64,000 nucleotides of DNA, from the NCBI RefSeq assembly GCF_900104385.1, contig NZ_FNJA01000007.1:310001-374000 (forward strand), written 5' to 3'. Shown here piece after piece: positions 26,918-36,329 of this stretch. Made by a program: the position numbers and the translations under genes. The DNA is from Rhodoferax sp. OV413. GTDB taxonomy: Bacteria > Pseudomonadota > Gammaproteobacteria > Burkholderiales > Burkholderiaceae_C. The first letter of the stretch is position 1. Each line of letters opens with the position of its first letter. Below the pieces are notes generated by a model. It was not told the origin of the DNA, did not search any database, and saw nothing but the letters and a program-made list of their open reading frames with translations.

Positions 26918-29341
26918 TCAGCTCGGTTCCGCGTAGCGGCCCATGGCCAGGCCGATGACGTTTTCCAGGTCTTCGCTGGGCACGCCGGGAGAGCACAAGA
27001 ACCCCTGGTACTGGTCGCAGTGCATGCGCTGCAACAGATCGCGCTGGGCGGTGGTTTCCACGCCTTCGGCAATCACGGTGAGCTTCAGGGCCCGGCCCAT
27101 CTGGATGATGGCGCTGACAATCGCTTGGTCGCTCTCGTCCGCCGGCAGGCCGCGGATAAAGGACCGGTCGATCTTCAGCTTGCTGATGGGAAACTTCTTC
27201 AAGTAGGCTAGGCTGGAGTAGCCGGTGCCAAAGTCGTCAATCGACAGCACCACGCCGAGTGCCGCCAGGGCCTGCAGTCGCGTCAGCGCTTCGTCGGCAT
27301 CCTGCACCAGGATAGATTCGGTCAGCTCCAGCTCTAATGAGGCCGGGTCCAGTCCAGAATTCTGCAAGGCCGATGCCACGCGGTCCACAAAGTCGGCCTG
27401 CTGGAACTGCAGCGACGACACGTTCACCGACACCGTGCGGGCATAGCCTTGGCCCTGCCATACCGCGGCCTGGCGCACGGCCTCGTTTAACACCCAGGCA
27501 CCGATGGTGACGATGTAGCCCGACTCCTCGGCCAGCGGAATGAAATTGGCCGGCGGCACCGAACCCAGCTCCACATCGAACCAGCGGATCAGCGCCTCCA
27601 CGCCCAGCACCACCCCGGTGTTCAGGCACACCTGGGGCTGGTAGTACAGCCGGAATCGCCCGCCCTCCATCGCCTGGCGCATGCGGTGCTCCATCTTCAT
27701 GCGCGACAGCAGGGCTACATTCATCTGCGGCTGGTAGAAGCGGAAATTGCCCCGGCCCCGCTCCTTGACGCGGTTCATCGCCGTGTCGGCCGACTTGATC
27801 ATGTCGTCCAAAGTTCGGCCGTCGGCGGGGAACATGGCGACACCGATGCTGCAGCCCACCGAGAAGTCCACGTCGTCCAGGTGGAACGGCTGCTCCAGAC
27901 TCTGCAGCACACGCTGGGCCACCATCTTGGCGCCCTCGGCATCCGCCTGGTGCACATACATCACGAACTCGTCGCCGCCCAGGCGGCACAAGGTGTCGAC
28001 CTGGCGCAGGCAGCCCAGCAGGCGCTGGCCCACTTCGACCAGTACCCGGTCGCCAAACAGATGGCCGAGCGAATCGTTGATGTTCTTGAAGCGGTCGAGG
28101 TCGATGAACAGAATGGCGAATTCACCGCCATCGCGGTCGGCCAGGCGCAGCGCAAAGTCGACGCGCTGCGACAGCATCAGGCGGTTTGGCAGTCCAGTCA
28201 GCACATCGCTGTAGGCCAGCTGTTCGATGCGCTCGTGGCTGGCCTTTTTCTCGGTCAGATCCTTGAAGAAACCTATGCTCTGCGTGACCTGGCCCTGGCC
28301 ATCGCGCAGCGCCACCCAGGACAAATGCACCACACAGCTGCTGCCGTCGCCGCGCTGGTGCAGGGCCTCGCCATCCCAGTGCCCTTCGCGCTGCCAGCCC
28401 AGCTGGACCCGGCTGAACAGCGGCGTGCCGTCCACATCCTTGAACAAATCCGGGGTCATCTGCCCCAGCAAGCGCTGCTCGGGGCTGCGGCTGAGCCGCT
28501 CGCAGCCGGGATTGACAGCCACCACATGGTGCTGCGCATCGGCGATGAAGATCGCATCCAGGCTGGACTCGAACACCTTGCCCGCCAGCTGCAGCTGGGC
28601 CTCGGACTCGACGCGCTCGGTGATGTCCCGAAACGAATACACCCGGCCAATCGCCCGCCCCTGGCTGATCTGCGGCCGGGTCACGCGTTCCAGAATCCGC
28701 CCGTTGTGCAGCATCAGGGTGTCCGTGCCCTGGTACAACGGGGTGGTGGTGATGTGCTCCATGCGCCGCCGGTAGGCCGCTGTGTGCACGACGGCCTGCG
28801 CCATGTGGGCGTACAAGGCCTGGTCGTTGTGGGCGATACGCAGGGTGGGCGGCAAGTCCCACAGCTCGGCAAAACGGCGGTTGCATACCGTGACCACGCC
28901 GGCCAGGCTGCAGGCCAGAATCCCATCCACGGTGGACTCCAGCGTGGCCTGCATTTCGGCCAGTACCAGCTCCAGCCGGTCTTCGACCTGGCGCAGCGGA
29001 GTCAGATCGCGCAGGTTCACCACATAGATCTGCTGGCCGCCGTCCAGGCGCAAGGGGCTGACCCGGCGCTCGACCTGCAGGCTGCTGCCGTCACCACGCA
29101 GCACCCGGGTCTCGGAGCCTATGCCTTGCGCATGACCGGTCGCCACGTCATCCCAGAAATACAGGTCTTCGGGTGCGGGCGTCAAATTGGTGACGGCCTG
29201 GCCGATCAGGGCATCGCGCGGCATGCCCAGTAGCTGCTCTGCCGCAGCGTTCACAGCCAGAATGCACAAATCACTCGGTGCAACTATCCATATTGCATCG
29301 GGTAGACCTTCAATCAATTCTCCCAACAATGTGGGAATCAT
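26918..29341 (-). CDS. PAS-PAS-PAS-GGDEF-EAL cyclic-di-GMP protein
   Basis: An 807-residue cytoplasmic signalling protein without membrane segments. PAS-type sensor domains cover about 1-120, 120-250 and 250-370. A GGDEF domain follows with intact RLGGDEF near residue 455 and an RxxD inhibitory site (RQVD) five residues before it. The EAL domain has GVEALIRW near 582, and [18 protein letters not shown] with the Asp-Asp metal ligands. Both domains look catalytically competent, so it may make or degrade c-di-GMP. Its ATG overlaps the stop of the HD-GYP gene, so both are made from one mRNA. Confidence 0.93.
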   Translation of the reverse strand: MIPTLLGELIEGLPDAIWIVAPSDLCILAVNAAAEQLLGMPRDALIGQAVTNLTPAPEDLYFWDDVATGHAQGIGSETRVLRGDGSSLQVERRVSPLRLDGGQQIYVVNLRDLTPLRQVEDRLELVLAEMQATLESTVDGILACSLAGVVTVCNRRFAELWDLPPTLRIAHNDQALYAHMAQAVVHTAAYRRRMEHITTTPLYQGTDTLMLHNGRILERVTRPQISQGRAIGRVYSFRDITERVESEAQLQLAGKVFESSLDAIFIADAQHHVVAVNPGCERLSRSPEQRLLGQMTPDLFKDVDGTPLFSRVQLGWQREGHWDGEALHQRGDGSSCVVHLSWVALRDGQGQVTQSIGFFKDLTEKKASHERIEQLAYSDVLTGLPNRLMLSQRVDFALRLADRDGGEFAILFIDLDRFKNINDSLGHLFGDRVLVEVGQRLLGCLRQVDTLCRLGGDEFVMYVHQADAEGAKMVAQRVLQSLEQPFHLDDVDFSVGCSIGVAMFPADGRTLDDMIKSADTAMNRVKERGRGNFRFYQPQMNVALLSRMKMEHRMRQAMEGGRFRLYYQPQVCLNTGVVLGVEALIRWFDVELGSVPPANFIPLAEESGYIVTIGAWVLNEAVRQAAVWQGQGYARTVSVNVSSLQFQQADFVDRVASALQNSGLDPASLELELTESILVQDADEALTRLQALAALGVVLSIDDFGTGYSSLAYLKKFPISKLKIDRSFIRGLPADESDQAIVSAIIQMGRALKLTVIAEGVETTAQRDLLQRMHCDQYQGFLCSPGVPSEDLENVIGLAMGRYAEPS

Positions 29342-30651
29342 CCCGCGGCCCCAGGCCTGTCGGAACCGGCCACCCGCTCAAAAAAGTAGGCCACCCGCTG
29401 GCGCGGCGAAAGATAGTCTTGCACCGCCCGCGGCAGCTGCGATGGTTTCAGGCTGCGCCGTATGCCCAGCTCGGGTGCGTGTTCCAGGTCCACCATCAGG
29501 GCTTCTTCGCGGGGCACGGCCACGTCGTAGACGATCACATAGGGCTTCAAGGGCCGGGTCGAATTGACCGACACCACCATCGCATAGCCGTCGTTGACCA
29601 GCTGCACCACCGAGCCCGGCGGATACACGCCCATCATGCGGATGAAGGCACCCAGCGTTGCGGTATCGAAGCGCGCTTTCATCTGCGCAAAAATCATCGA
29701 CAAGGCTTCGTGCGGCGTCATGGCGTTGACCAGCCGCGGCGGGTTGCACAGATTGTCGTAACGGTTCACCAGGGCCAGTATCTTGCCGCTGGCCGACAGG
29801 TTGGAGCCCATCAAGCCCGAAGGAAAGCCGCTGCCGTCGCTCAGCTCATGGTGCTGGGCAATCGCCCGCAGCACGTCTTCCGACACCCCCATGCGCCGGC
29901 AAATCACCAGGCTGTGTTCTACATGCTCCTGGTACACCAGCAATTCCGATGCGGAAAACCCCGGGTCCTGGTAGCGCAGGCGCTCTGCCAACTGGGTCTT
30001 GCCCAGGTCGTGCAGCAATGCTGCCAATCCCAGCTCGGCCAAGGCGGTTGCGGGCAAGCCCAAGGCCTTGCCCAGCAGCAGCGAGATCACCATCACATTC
30101 ACAGGATGCACGGCGCTGCGCTCACCCATGGCTTCGGACAAAAGGCGGATCGCCGACTCGCCTTCGGCCAGCAGATCATCCACGCAGCCGGTGACCATGG
30201 CCAGGCTTTCATCGCGCATCTGGGTGGGCCGCAGGCTGGACTGGTCGACCACGCGGCGGTACTGCTGGGTGGCTTCGCAAAAGCGCCGTTCGCACACGGC
30301 CAGGCTGCGCTGCTGTGCGGCCAGCCGCTCGCGGCGCTGGGCCCGCAGCAGGTCGGACTCGCTGACAACCGGCGGTTGCGACGCGGCAGGAGTGGAGCCA
30401 CTGGTTCGCGCATGGGCCACTTCAGGCTCATCTTGGGCCAGCACCCCGGCATCTTGTGGGGTATCGCTCTGGTCAGGGAAGTAACGCACCTGGGTGATTC
30501 CCAACGAGAGAATCGTCTTGATCTGGTCGTCCGAAACAATCTTGAAGCTGCCCTTGGGAAAAGGGTGGTCCATCCAGCCTAGATCCAGCTGGATGAACAG
30601 ACCACGCCGCAGCTGGGCTACATCAATCCAGACAGGTGCACGGTCTCCCAT
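29338..30651 (-). CDS. HD-GYP-type phosphodiesterase with N-terminal DUF3391
   Basis: A 437-residue protein. The N-terminal DUF3391 (WIDVAQLRRGLFIQLDLGWM) leads into an HD domain with His214-Asp215 (LLHDLGK) and the HD-GYP extension HHELSDGSGFP at 267-277. The last motif reads GFP where the canonical is GYP. Metal ligands appear intact, so c-di-GMP hydrolysis to pGpG or GMP is expected. It is the promoter-proximal partner of the GGDEF-EAL gene. The 211-base upstream region (30652-30862) shows no further gene. Confidence 0.9.
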   Translation of the reverse strand: MGDRAPVWIDVAQLRRGLFIQLDLGWMDHPFPKGSFKIVSDDQIKTILSLGITQVRYFPDQSDTPQDAGVLAQDEPEVAHARTSGSTPAASQPPVVSESDLLRAQRRERLAAQQRSLAVCERRFCEATQQYRRVVDQSSLRPTQMRDESLAMVTGCVDDLLAEGESAIRLLSEAMGERSAVHPVNVMVISLLLGKALGLPATALAELGLAALLHDLGKTQLAERLRYQDPGFSASELLVYQEHVEHSLVICRRMGVSEDVLRAIAQHHELSDGSGFPSGLMGSNLSASGKILALVNRYDNLCNPPRLVNAMTPHEALSMIFAQMKARFDTATLGAFIRMMGVYPPGSVVQLVNDGYAMVVSVNSTRPLKPYVIVYDVAVPREEALMVDLEHAPELGIRRSLKPSQLPRAVQDYLSPRQRVAYFFERVAGSDRPGAAG

Positions 30652-30862
30652 GGTTCAGGCGTAAGCTACTAGAGTTTGCATGCGATCATTATGCCGTCAA
30701 CGAGTCACATTCTGTTACGAAGTGTGAGGTAGTTCATCAGAAAACCCGGCTGTTACAGCGTGTAAAGTTTTTATGCCGCGCATGGGCGCAGAGCCCATCC
30801 GACACATGCTGTTGCGGGATGTAACTACCTTATCGGCAATCACCGGTGCAACTCAAGACGGA

Positions 30863-32413
30863 TTACCCGAACATTCCCTGGAATTGGGTGCGCAGCAGAT
30901 TCTTCTGCACCTTGCCCATGGCATTGCGTGGCAAGGCGTCCACCACGGCGCAGTGCTTGGGTATCTTGAAGTTGGCCAACTGGGTTTTCAGATGCGCCAG
31001 AATCTGTACGGCATCCAACGGCGCACCACCCTGGGCGATCACCACCGCTACCCCTACTTCGCCGAAATCGGGATGCGGCACGCCCACCACCGCACTCTCG
31101 GCCACGCCGGGCAGGTCGTTGATCACGGATTCGATCTCAGCCGGATAGACGTTGTAGCCGCCGCTGATAATCAGGTCTTTGCTACGGCCCACAATGGTGA
31201 CATAACCGCGCGCGTCCACCAGCCCCAGGTCGCCGGTCTTGAAGAATCCGTCGGCCGTGAACTCTTCGGCAGTTTTCTCAGGCATGCGCCAATAGCCTTT
31301 GAACACATTGGCACCTTGCACCTGGATACCGCCGATTTCGCCCGTCGGCAGCGCTTGGCCTGCATCGTCCACCACCCGCAATTGCACGCCCGGCAAAGGG
31401 AAGCCTACCGTGCCGCCGCGGCGCTCGCCGTCCGCCGGCAGATAGGGGTTGGAGGTCAGCATGGCGGTCTCGCTCATGCCGTAGCGCTCCAAGATGGTGT
31501 GGCCCGTACGCTCCTGCCAGGTTTTGAAAGTTTCGATCAGCAAGGGCGCAGAACCAGCAATGAACAAGCGCATATTGCGCACCGCCTGTGGCGTCAGCCC
31601 CGGCTCTTGCAACAGACGCACATACAAGGTGGGCACGCCCATGAACACCGTGGCCTCGGGCAGCTTTTCAATCACTTTGCGCGGGTCGAATTTGGCCATC
31701 CACAGCATCTTGCTGCCGTTCAATAGCGCCCCATGGATGGCTACAAACAGCCCATGCACATGGAAGATCGGCAAGACATGCATGAGCACGTCGCCGGGCA
31801 CCCAGCCCCAGTATTCCTTCAAGGTGCGCGCGTTGCTCAGCAGGTTGCCGTGCGTCAGCATGGCCCCCTTGCTGCGGCCCGTAGTGCCACTGGTATACAG
31901 GATGGCAGCCAGATCGTCTGCGCCCAGCGGCACCACCGCATGCTGGTCGCTGTGGTGGGCCGCACGGTCCAGCAAAGAGCCGGTGCGGTCATCGTTGAGG
32001 GTAAAAACATACTGGCAGCCCGCCATGAAGGCGATTTTGCTGACCCAACCAAAGTTGGCGCTGCTGCACACCACCACCGCCGGTTCGGCATTGCCGATGA
32101 AGTAACTGATCTCGCCCGACTGGTAAGCGGTATTGAACGGCAAGAACACATAGCCCGCGCGCAGCGCAGCCAGGTACAACAGCATGGCTTCGACGGACTT
32201 CTCCACCTGCACCGCGATGCGGGCACCCAGGGGCAAACCCAGCGAAAGCAATAAATTGGCCAGCATGGCGCTGCCGCGCTCCAGGTCCTGCCAGGAATAC
32301 AAAAGCGGCTGGCCCTGTGCGTCCGTGGTTTCTACCGCGGTGGCGTTCAAGTCGGCGGGAAACGCCGCGCGCAGGGCGGCAAACAAATTGTGGTTGGCGT
32401 GGGCTTCGGTCAT
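30863..32413 (-). CDS. matB: Malonyl-CoA synthetase (acyl-CoA synthetase)
   Basis: A 516-residue ANL-superfamily ligase. The ATP motif is LYTSGTTGRSKGAMLTH; GYWRMPEKTAEEF, TGDLG and SGGYNVYPAEIE are the core motifs, and the C-terminal catalytic Lys is in PRNAMGKVQ. The pattern RYGMSETAMLTSNPY resembles MatB enzymes, which join malonate and CoA. The ATG at 32413 is preferred over an upstream TTG. It lies beside a GntR regulator and opposite the mdc operon, which supports malonate as the substrate. Methylmalonate or another short acid is an alternative. Confidence 0.85.
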   Translation of the reverse strand: MTEAHANHNLFAALRAAFPADLNATAVETTDAQGQPLLYSWQDLERGSAMLANLLLSLGLPLGARIAVQVEKSVEAMLLYLAALRAGYVFLPFNTAYQSGEISYFIGNAEPAVVVCSSANFGWVSKIAFMAGCQYVFTLNDDRTGSLLDRAAHHSDQHAVVPLGADDLAAILYTSGTTGRSKGAMLTHGNLLSNARTLKEYWGWVPGDVLMHVLPIFHVHGLFVAIHGALLNGSKMLWMAKFDPRKVIEKLPEATVFMGVPTLYVRLLQEPGLTPQAVRNMRLFIAGSAPLLIETFKTWQERTGHTILERYGMSETAMLTSNPYLPADGERRGGTVGFPLPGVQLRVVDDAGQALPTGEIGGIQVQGANVFKGYWRMPEKTAEEFTADGFFKTGDLGLVDARGYVTIVGRSKDLIISGGYNVYPAEIESVINDLPGVAESAVVGVPHPDFGEVGVAVVIAQGGAPLDAVQILAHLKTQLANFKIPKHCAVVDALPRNAMGKVQKNLLRTQFQGMFG

Positions 32414-32500
32414 GGTGGGCAAATCAAAATTCAGCGGGAGTGTATGGGCTCTTGCACCCTACCCGCCAAAACCGCCACTGAACCCCACCCAAGGACTTGC

Positions 32501-33148
32501 CTACTTCAGTGCTTCCAGTGAAGCCACCAGATCGGCAAACCGCTCGCCCTGCACCACGATGTGGTCGCGCAAAGCCACCGCGGCTGCATCGCCATCGCCC
32601 GCCAGGATCGCCTGCACCACCGCCGCGTGCTCTGAAAACGAAACATCCAGGCGACCACGCACCCGCAGCTGCAAGCGCCGGTAGGGGCGCAGCCGGCGGT
32701 GCAAGGACATGGCCTCTTCCTGCAGAAAGCCGTTGTGGCTGCCGCTGTAGATCGCCATATGGAAGCGCTCGTTGCCATAAAAGTAGGCATCGCTATCGGC
32801 CGCTGCCCGGGCAGCTTCGCAAGCGCCGTGGGCTTCTACCAGCCCCTGGCGCTCGGCTGCGTCCATGCGCCGGGCGGCCAGACGACCGCACATGGCCTCC
32901 ACCTCGCCCATCACTTCAAACATTTCAATCAGGCGGATCGGGCTAGGGCTCTTGACCAGCGCGCCACGCCGCGGTCGAATGTCGATCAGACCCTCGGCCG
33001 ACAGCAACAGCAGTGCCTCGCGGATCGGCGTGCGTGATACGCCGTATCGCTCCACCAGCATGGCCTCGTCCAGCGCACTGCCGGGCGGCAATTCACCCGT
33101 CGCAATTTGCTCCTCGATCTTCTCGCGCAGCTGCTCAGAAATTTTCAT
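32501..33148 (-). CDS. GntR family regulator (FCD domain), probable malonate regulator
   Basis: A 215-residue FadR-subfamily regulator. The winged helix is at residues 8-70 (LVERYGVSRTPIREALLLLS, IRPRRGALV). An FCD ligand domain follows with the metal-binding Asp/His set (ERFHMAIYSGSHN, SFSEHAAVVQAI). It is divergent from the Bug-mdc operon and upstream of matB in the same direction. MdcY and MatR, the known malonate regulators, belong to this family, so it most likely represses both units until malonate is present. Confidence 0.88.
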   Translation of the reverse strand: MKISEQLREKIEEQIATGELPPGSALDEAMLVERYGVSRTPIREALLLLSAEGLIDIRPRRGALVKSPSPIRLIEMFEVMGEVEAMCGRLAARRMDAAERQGLVEAHGACEAARAAADSDAYFYGNERFHMAIYSGSHNGFLQEEAMSLHRRLRPYRRLQLRVRGRLDVSFSEHAAVVQAILAGDGDAAAVALRDHIVVQGERFADLVASLEALK

Positions 33149-33216
33149 GCTGGAATTTTCCCACCGAAGCCAGGGCTCAGGGTATGCCCTGACTGTTTTA
33201 AGTACTTTTTAAATGA

Positions 33217-33234
33217 TTTAATAAATACATTAAA
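33217..33234. promoter_or_regulatory. Probable GntR operator in the malonate control region
   Basis: TTTAAT, 6 bases, ATTAAA: a perfect inverted repeat in the A+T-rich 161-base gap between the GntR gene and the Bug receptor gene. A second short palindrome (AAGTACTT) lies about 20 bases to its left. Confidence 0.45.
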
Positions 33235-33309
33235 AGCCAATAAAAATTTATTGCCAAGCATTTTTTGGCAAAATCTACCCCGCTAGCCCAGCCACCAGGA
33301 GACTGCACC

Positions 33310-34320
33310 ATGACCCGTTCATTTGCCTCATGCGCCCCACACGCCCCACTTTCTCGCAGGAGCGCGCTGACTGCCGTTGCGGCCGGGCTGTTGCCCTGGT
33401 CTATTCCCAGCCATGCCGACACCAACTGGCCGGCCAAGCCGGTGACCCTGGTGGTGCCGTTTCCAGCCGGTGGTGGAACCGATGCATTTGCCCGCCCCTT
33501 GTCGGCCCAGTTCGCCAAAATTGTCGGCAAGCCGCTGATCATCGACAACCGGGGTGGCGCAGGCGGCACCCTGGGCGCCAGCATCGCCGCCAAGGCTGCG
33601 CCCGATGGCTACAACTATTTCATGGGTGCGGTGCACCACGCGATTGCGCCGTCGATGTACCCAAAGCTCGATTACGACATCGAAAAAGACTTCATCCCGC
33701 TAGCCTTGCTGGCCAATGTGCCGCAGGTGCTGGTGGTCAACCCCAAGAAGCTGCCCGGCGACTTCAAGGCCTTCATGGATTTTGTCCGCAAGAATCCGGG
33801 CAAGCTGAACTACGGCTCGGCCGGCGCCGGCACCTCGCACCACCTGGCGGGCGAACTGTTCAAGCTGCAAACCAAGACCTTCATCACCCACATCCCCTAC
33901 CGCGGCGCAGGCCCGGCCCTGCAGGACCTGATTGGCGGCAACGTGGACATGATGTTCGACGGCCTGGGCTCCAGCGCCACACACATCAAGGGCGGCCGCA
34001 TCAAGGCCTTGATGGTCTCGGGCAGCAAGCGCAACCCCGGCTTCCCCGACGTACCCTGCGCAGCCGAGCTCGGGCTGCCCGAATACACCGTCACCACCTG
34101 GTACGGCCTGTGGGCGCCCAAGGGCACGCCCGCCGACATCCAGAAACACATGCTCGACCAGATACGCCAGATCGGCCAGTCCGAGGAAATTAAGGCCATC
34201 TGGGCTGGCAACGGCGCCGAGTTCGGCAACCTGACACCCGAACAGTTTGCGGCCTTTGTCAGCTCTGAGGTCAAGCGCTGGGCCACCGTTGTCAAAGCCT
34301 CGGGCGCCAAGCTGGACTGA
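33310..34320 (+). CDS. Bug family (tripartite tricarboxylate transporter) periplasmic receptor
   Basis: A 336-residue secreted binding protein of the Bug/TctC family. It has a twin-arginine-like signal (SRRSALTAVAAGLLPWS, cut near HADT). The family ligand loops are VVPFPAGGGTDAFAR and NRGGAGGTLGA. An AGGAG site lies 8 bases before the ATG at 33310. It leads the mdc operon, 10 bases ahead of mdcA, so it probably binds malonate. No TctA/TctB membrane partners are in the window, so it may work with a permease encoded elsewhere or act as a sensor. Confidence 0.9.
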   Translation: MTRSFASCAPHAPLSRRSALTAVAAGLLPWSIPSHADTNWPAKPVTLVVPFPAGGGTDAFARPLSAQFAKIVGKPLIIDNRGGAGGTLGASIAAKAAPDGYNYFMGAVHHAIAPSMYPKLDYDIEKDFIPLALLANVPQVLVVNPKKLPGDFKAFMDFVRKNPGKLNYGSAGAGTSHHLAGELFKLQTKTFITHIPYRGAGPALQDLIGGNVDMMFDGLGSSATHIKGGRIKALMVSGSKRNPGFPDVPCAAELGLPEYTVTTWYGLWAPKGTPADIQKHMLDQIRQIGQSEEIKAIWAGNGAEFGNLTPEQFAAFVSSEVKRWATVVKASGAKLD

Positions 34321-34330
34321 TAACACCGCC

Positions 34331-36007
34331 ATGCCCGCATCTCCCAAAATCTGGAACACCCAGGCTGCAAGCCGTGCGCAGCGCCTGCAGCAGGCGCGCC
34401 AAACGCTGGGCCCGGCCCTGTCGGGCAAGGTAGCGCAGGCCAGCGACGCGGTGCGCTTGTTGAGCGCAGTGATTGCCAGCGGCGACCGCGTCTGCCTGGA
34501 GGGCAACAACCAGAAGCAGGCCGATTTCCTGGCCAAGACCCTGACCCAGCTGAACCCCGCGCAGATACACGATCTGCACATGGTGCAGTCCGTGCTGGCC
34601 CTCCCCGAGCACCTGGATGTGTTTGAGCTGGGCATTGCCAGCAAGCTGGACTTCTCTTTTTCCGGTCCGCAGGCCGGCCGCCTGGCCAAGCTGGTCGCCG
34701 CCGGGCAGATCCAGATCGGCGCCATCCATACCTACTTGGAGCTGTTCAGCCGCTACTTTGTCGATCTGACGCCGCGCATCTCCCTGGTCGCCGCCCACTC
34801 GGCCGATGCCCAAGGCAACCTCTACACCGGCCCAAACACCGAAGACACGCCAGCCATCGTCGAGGCCACGGCCTTCAAGAGCGGCATCGTCATCGCCCAG
34901 GTGAATGAGCTGGTGGACAAAGTCCCACGCGTGGATATTCCAGGCGACTGGGTGGACTTTGTGATCGTCGCCCCCACGCCGAATGTGATCGAGCCGCTGT
35001 TCACCCGCGACCCCGCACAAATCAGCGAGATCCAGGTGCTGATGGCCATGATGGCGATCAAGGGCATCTACGCCGAGTACGGCGTGCAGCGCCTGAACCA
35101 CGGCATCGGCTTCGACACCGCTGCCATCGAGCTGCTGCTGCCCACCTACGCCGAGTCGCTGGGCCTGAAGGGCAAGATCTGCAAGCACTGGGCGCTGAAC
35201 CCGCACCCGGCGCTGATCCCGGCCATCGAGGCCGGCTGGGTCGAATCGGTGCACTCCTTCGGCTCCGAGCTGGGCATGGAAAACTATGTGCGCGCCCGGC
35301 CCGACGTTTTCTTTACCGGCGCCGACGGTGCGCTGCGCAGCAACCGCGCCTTCAGCCAGGCCGCCGGCCACTATGCCTGCGACATGTTCATAGGCTCAAC
35401 CCTGCAGATCGACCTGAACGGCCATAGCTCCACCGCCACCCAGGGCCGGATTGCCGGCTTCGGCGGCGCGCCCAACATGGGCGCGGACGCCCGCGGCCGC
35501 CGCCACGCCACCCCGGCCTGGCTGAAAGCCGGTGCCCAGGCCCGGGCCGGCCGTGGCGGTGTGGCCGCTATGCCGCGCGGCCAAAAGCTGGTGGTGCAGA
35601 TCGTGGAAACCTTCCGCGAACACATGCAGCCCGCCTTTGTGGAAACACTGGACGCCTGGAAGCTGGCCGAACAGGCGAAGATGGAAATCCCGCCGGTGAT
35701 GATTTACGGCGACGACCTGACCCACATCCTGACCGAGGAAGGCATTGCCAACCTGCTGCTGTGCCGCACCGACGAAGAGCGCGAACAGGCAATCCGCGGC
35801 GTGGCCGGCTACACCCCCATCGGCCTGGGCCGCGACCGCCGCATGGTCGAAAACCTGCGCGACCGCGGCATCGTCCAGCGCGCCGAAGACCTGCAGATCG
35901 ACAAGCGCGACGCCACCCGCGACCTGCTGGCCGCCCGCTCGATGCGCGACCTGGTGCGCGCCTCCGGCAGTCTGTACGACCCACCCGAACGCTTCAGAAA
36001 CTGGTAG
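34331..36007 (+). CDS. mdcA: Malonate decarboxylase subunit alpha (acetyl-S-ACP:malonate ACP transferase)
   Basis: A 558-residue alpha subunit. It exchanges acetyl for malonyl on the carrier subunit. Recognisable stretches are CLEGNNQKQADFLAKTL, GIASKLDFSFSGPQAGR and LQIDLNGHSSTATQGRIAGF, characteristic of MdcA. The ATG at 34331 follows the Bug stop by 10 bases; the longer in-frame start at 34247 overlaps Bug. It is the first enzyme gene of a complete biotin-independent decarboxylase set. Confidence 0.95.
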   Translation: MPASPKIWNTQAASRAQRLQQARQTLGPALSGKVAQASDAVRLLSAVIASGDRVCLEGNNQKQADFLAKTLTQLNPAQIHDLHMVQSVLALPEHLDVFELGIASKLDFSFSGPQAGRLAKLVAAGQIQIGAIHTYLELFSRYFVDLTPRISLVAAHSADAQGNLYTGPNTEDTPAIVEATAFKSGIVIAQVNELVDKVPRVDIPGDWVDFVIVAPTPNVIEPLFTRDPAQISEIQVLMAMMAIKGIYAEYGVQRLNHGIGFDTAAIELLLPTYAESLGLKGKICKHWALNPHPALIPAIEAGWVESVHSFGSELGMENYVRARPDVFFTGADGALRSNRAFSQAAGHYACDMFIGSTLQIDLNGHSSTATQGRIAGFGGAPNMGADARGRRHATPAWLKAGAQARAGRGGVAAMPRGQKLVVQIVETFREHMQPAFVETLDAWKLAEQAKMEIPPVMIYGDDLTHILTEEGIANLLLCRTDEEREQAIRGVAGYTPIGLGRDRRMVENLRDRGIVQRAEDLQIDKRDATRDLLAARSMRDLVRASGSLYDPPERFRNW

Positions 36008-36014
36008 CACGCTG

Positions 36015-36329
36015 ATGGAAAAACTCCACTACACCTTCGCCGGCAGCCACGCACCCAGCATCACCACCCCGGTGCTGGTCGGCGTCGTCGGCTCCGGCAA
36101 CCTTGAAGTGCTGGTCGAAGCCGCCCCCGGCAGCGGCCAGTGCGCGCTGCATATCGACACCTCGGCCCGCGGCTTCGGCCCGATCTGGCAGGCGGTGGCA
36201 CAAGACTTCCACCAGCGCCACCAGCTGGCCGATGTGCGCATCTCGGTCAACGACATGGGCGCGACCCCGGCCGTGGTCAGCCTGCGCCTCGACCAGGCCG
36301 TGGCCGAACTCAAGGGAGCCACGCCATGA
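36015..36329 (+). CDS. mdcC: Malonate decarboxylase acyl carrier protein (delta subunit)
   Basis: A 104-residue carrier that holds the prosthetic group 2'-(5''-triphosphoribosyl)-3'-dephospho-CoA on a Ser near the start, here in VVGSGNLEVLVE. Length and sequence fit MdcC. It starts 7 bases after mdcA and its stop overlaps mdcD as ATGA. Confidence 0.93.
   Translation: MEKLHYTFAGSHAPSITTPVLVGVVGSGNLEVLVEAAPGSGQCALHIDTSARGFGPIWQAVAQDFHQRHQLADVRISVNDMGATPAVVSLRLDQAVAELKGATP

Noticed and set aside
30704-30730. TCACATTC ... GAAGTGTGA imperfect inverted repeat upstream of the HD-GYP gene
   Set aside because: One arm needs a bulge and no regulator is linked to it; not distinguishable from chance.
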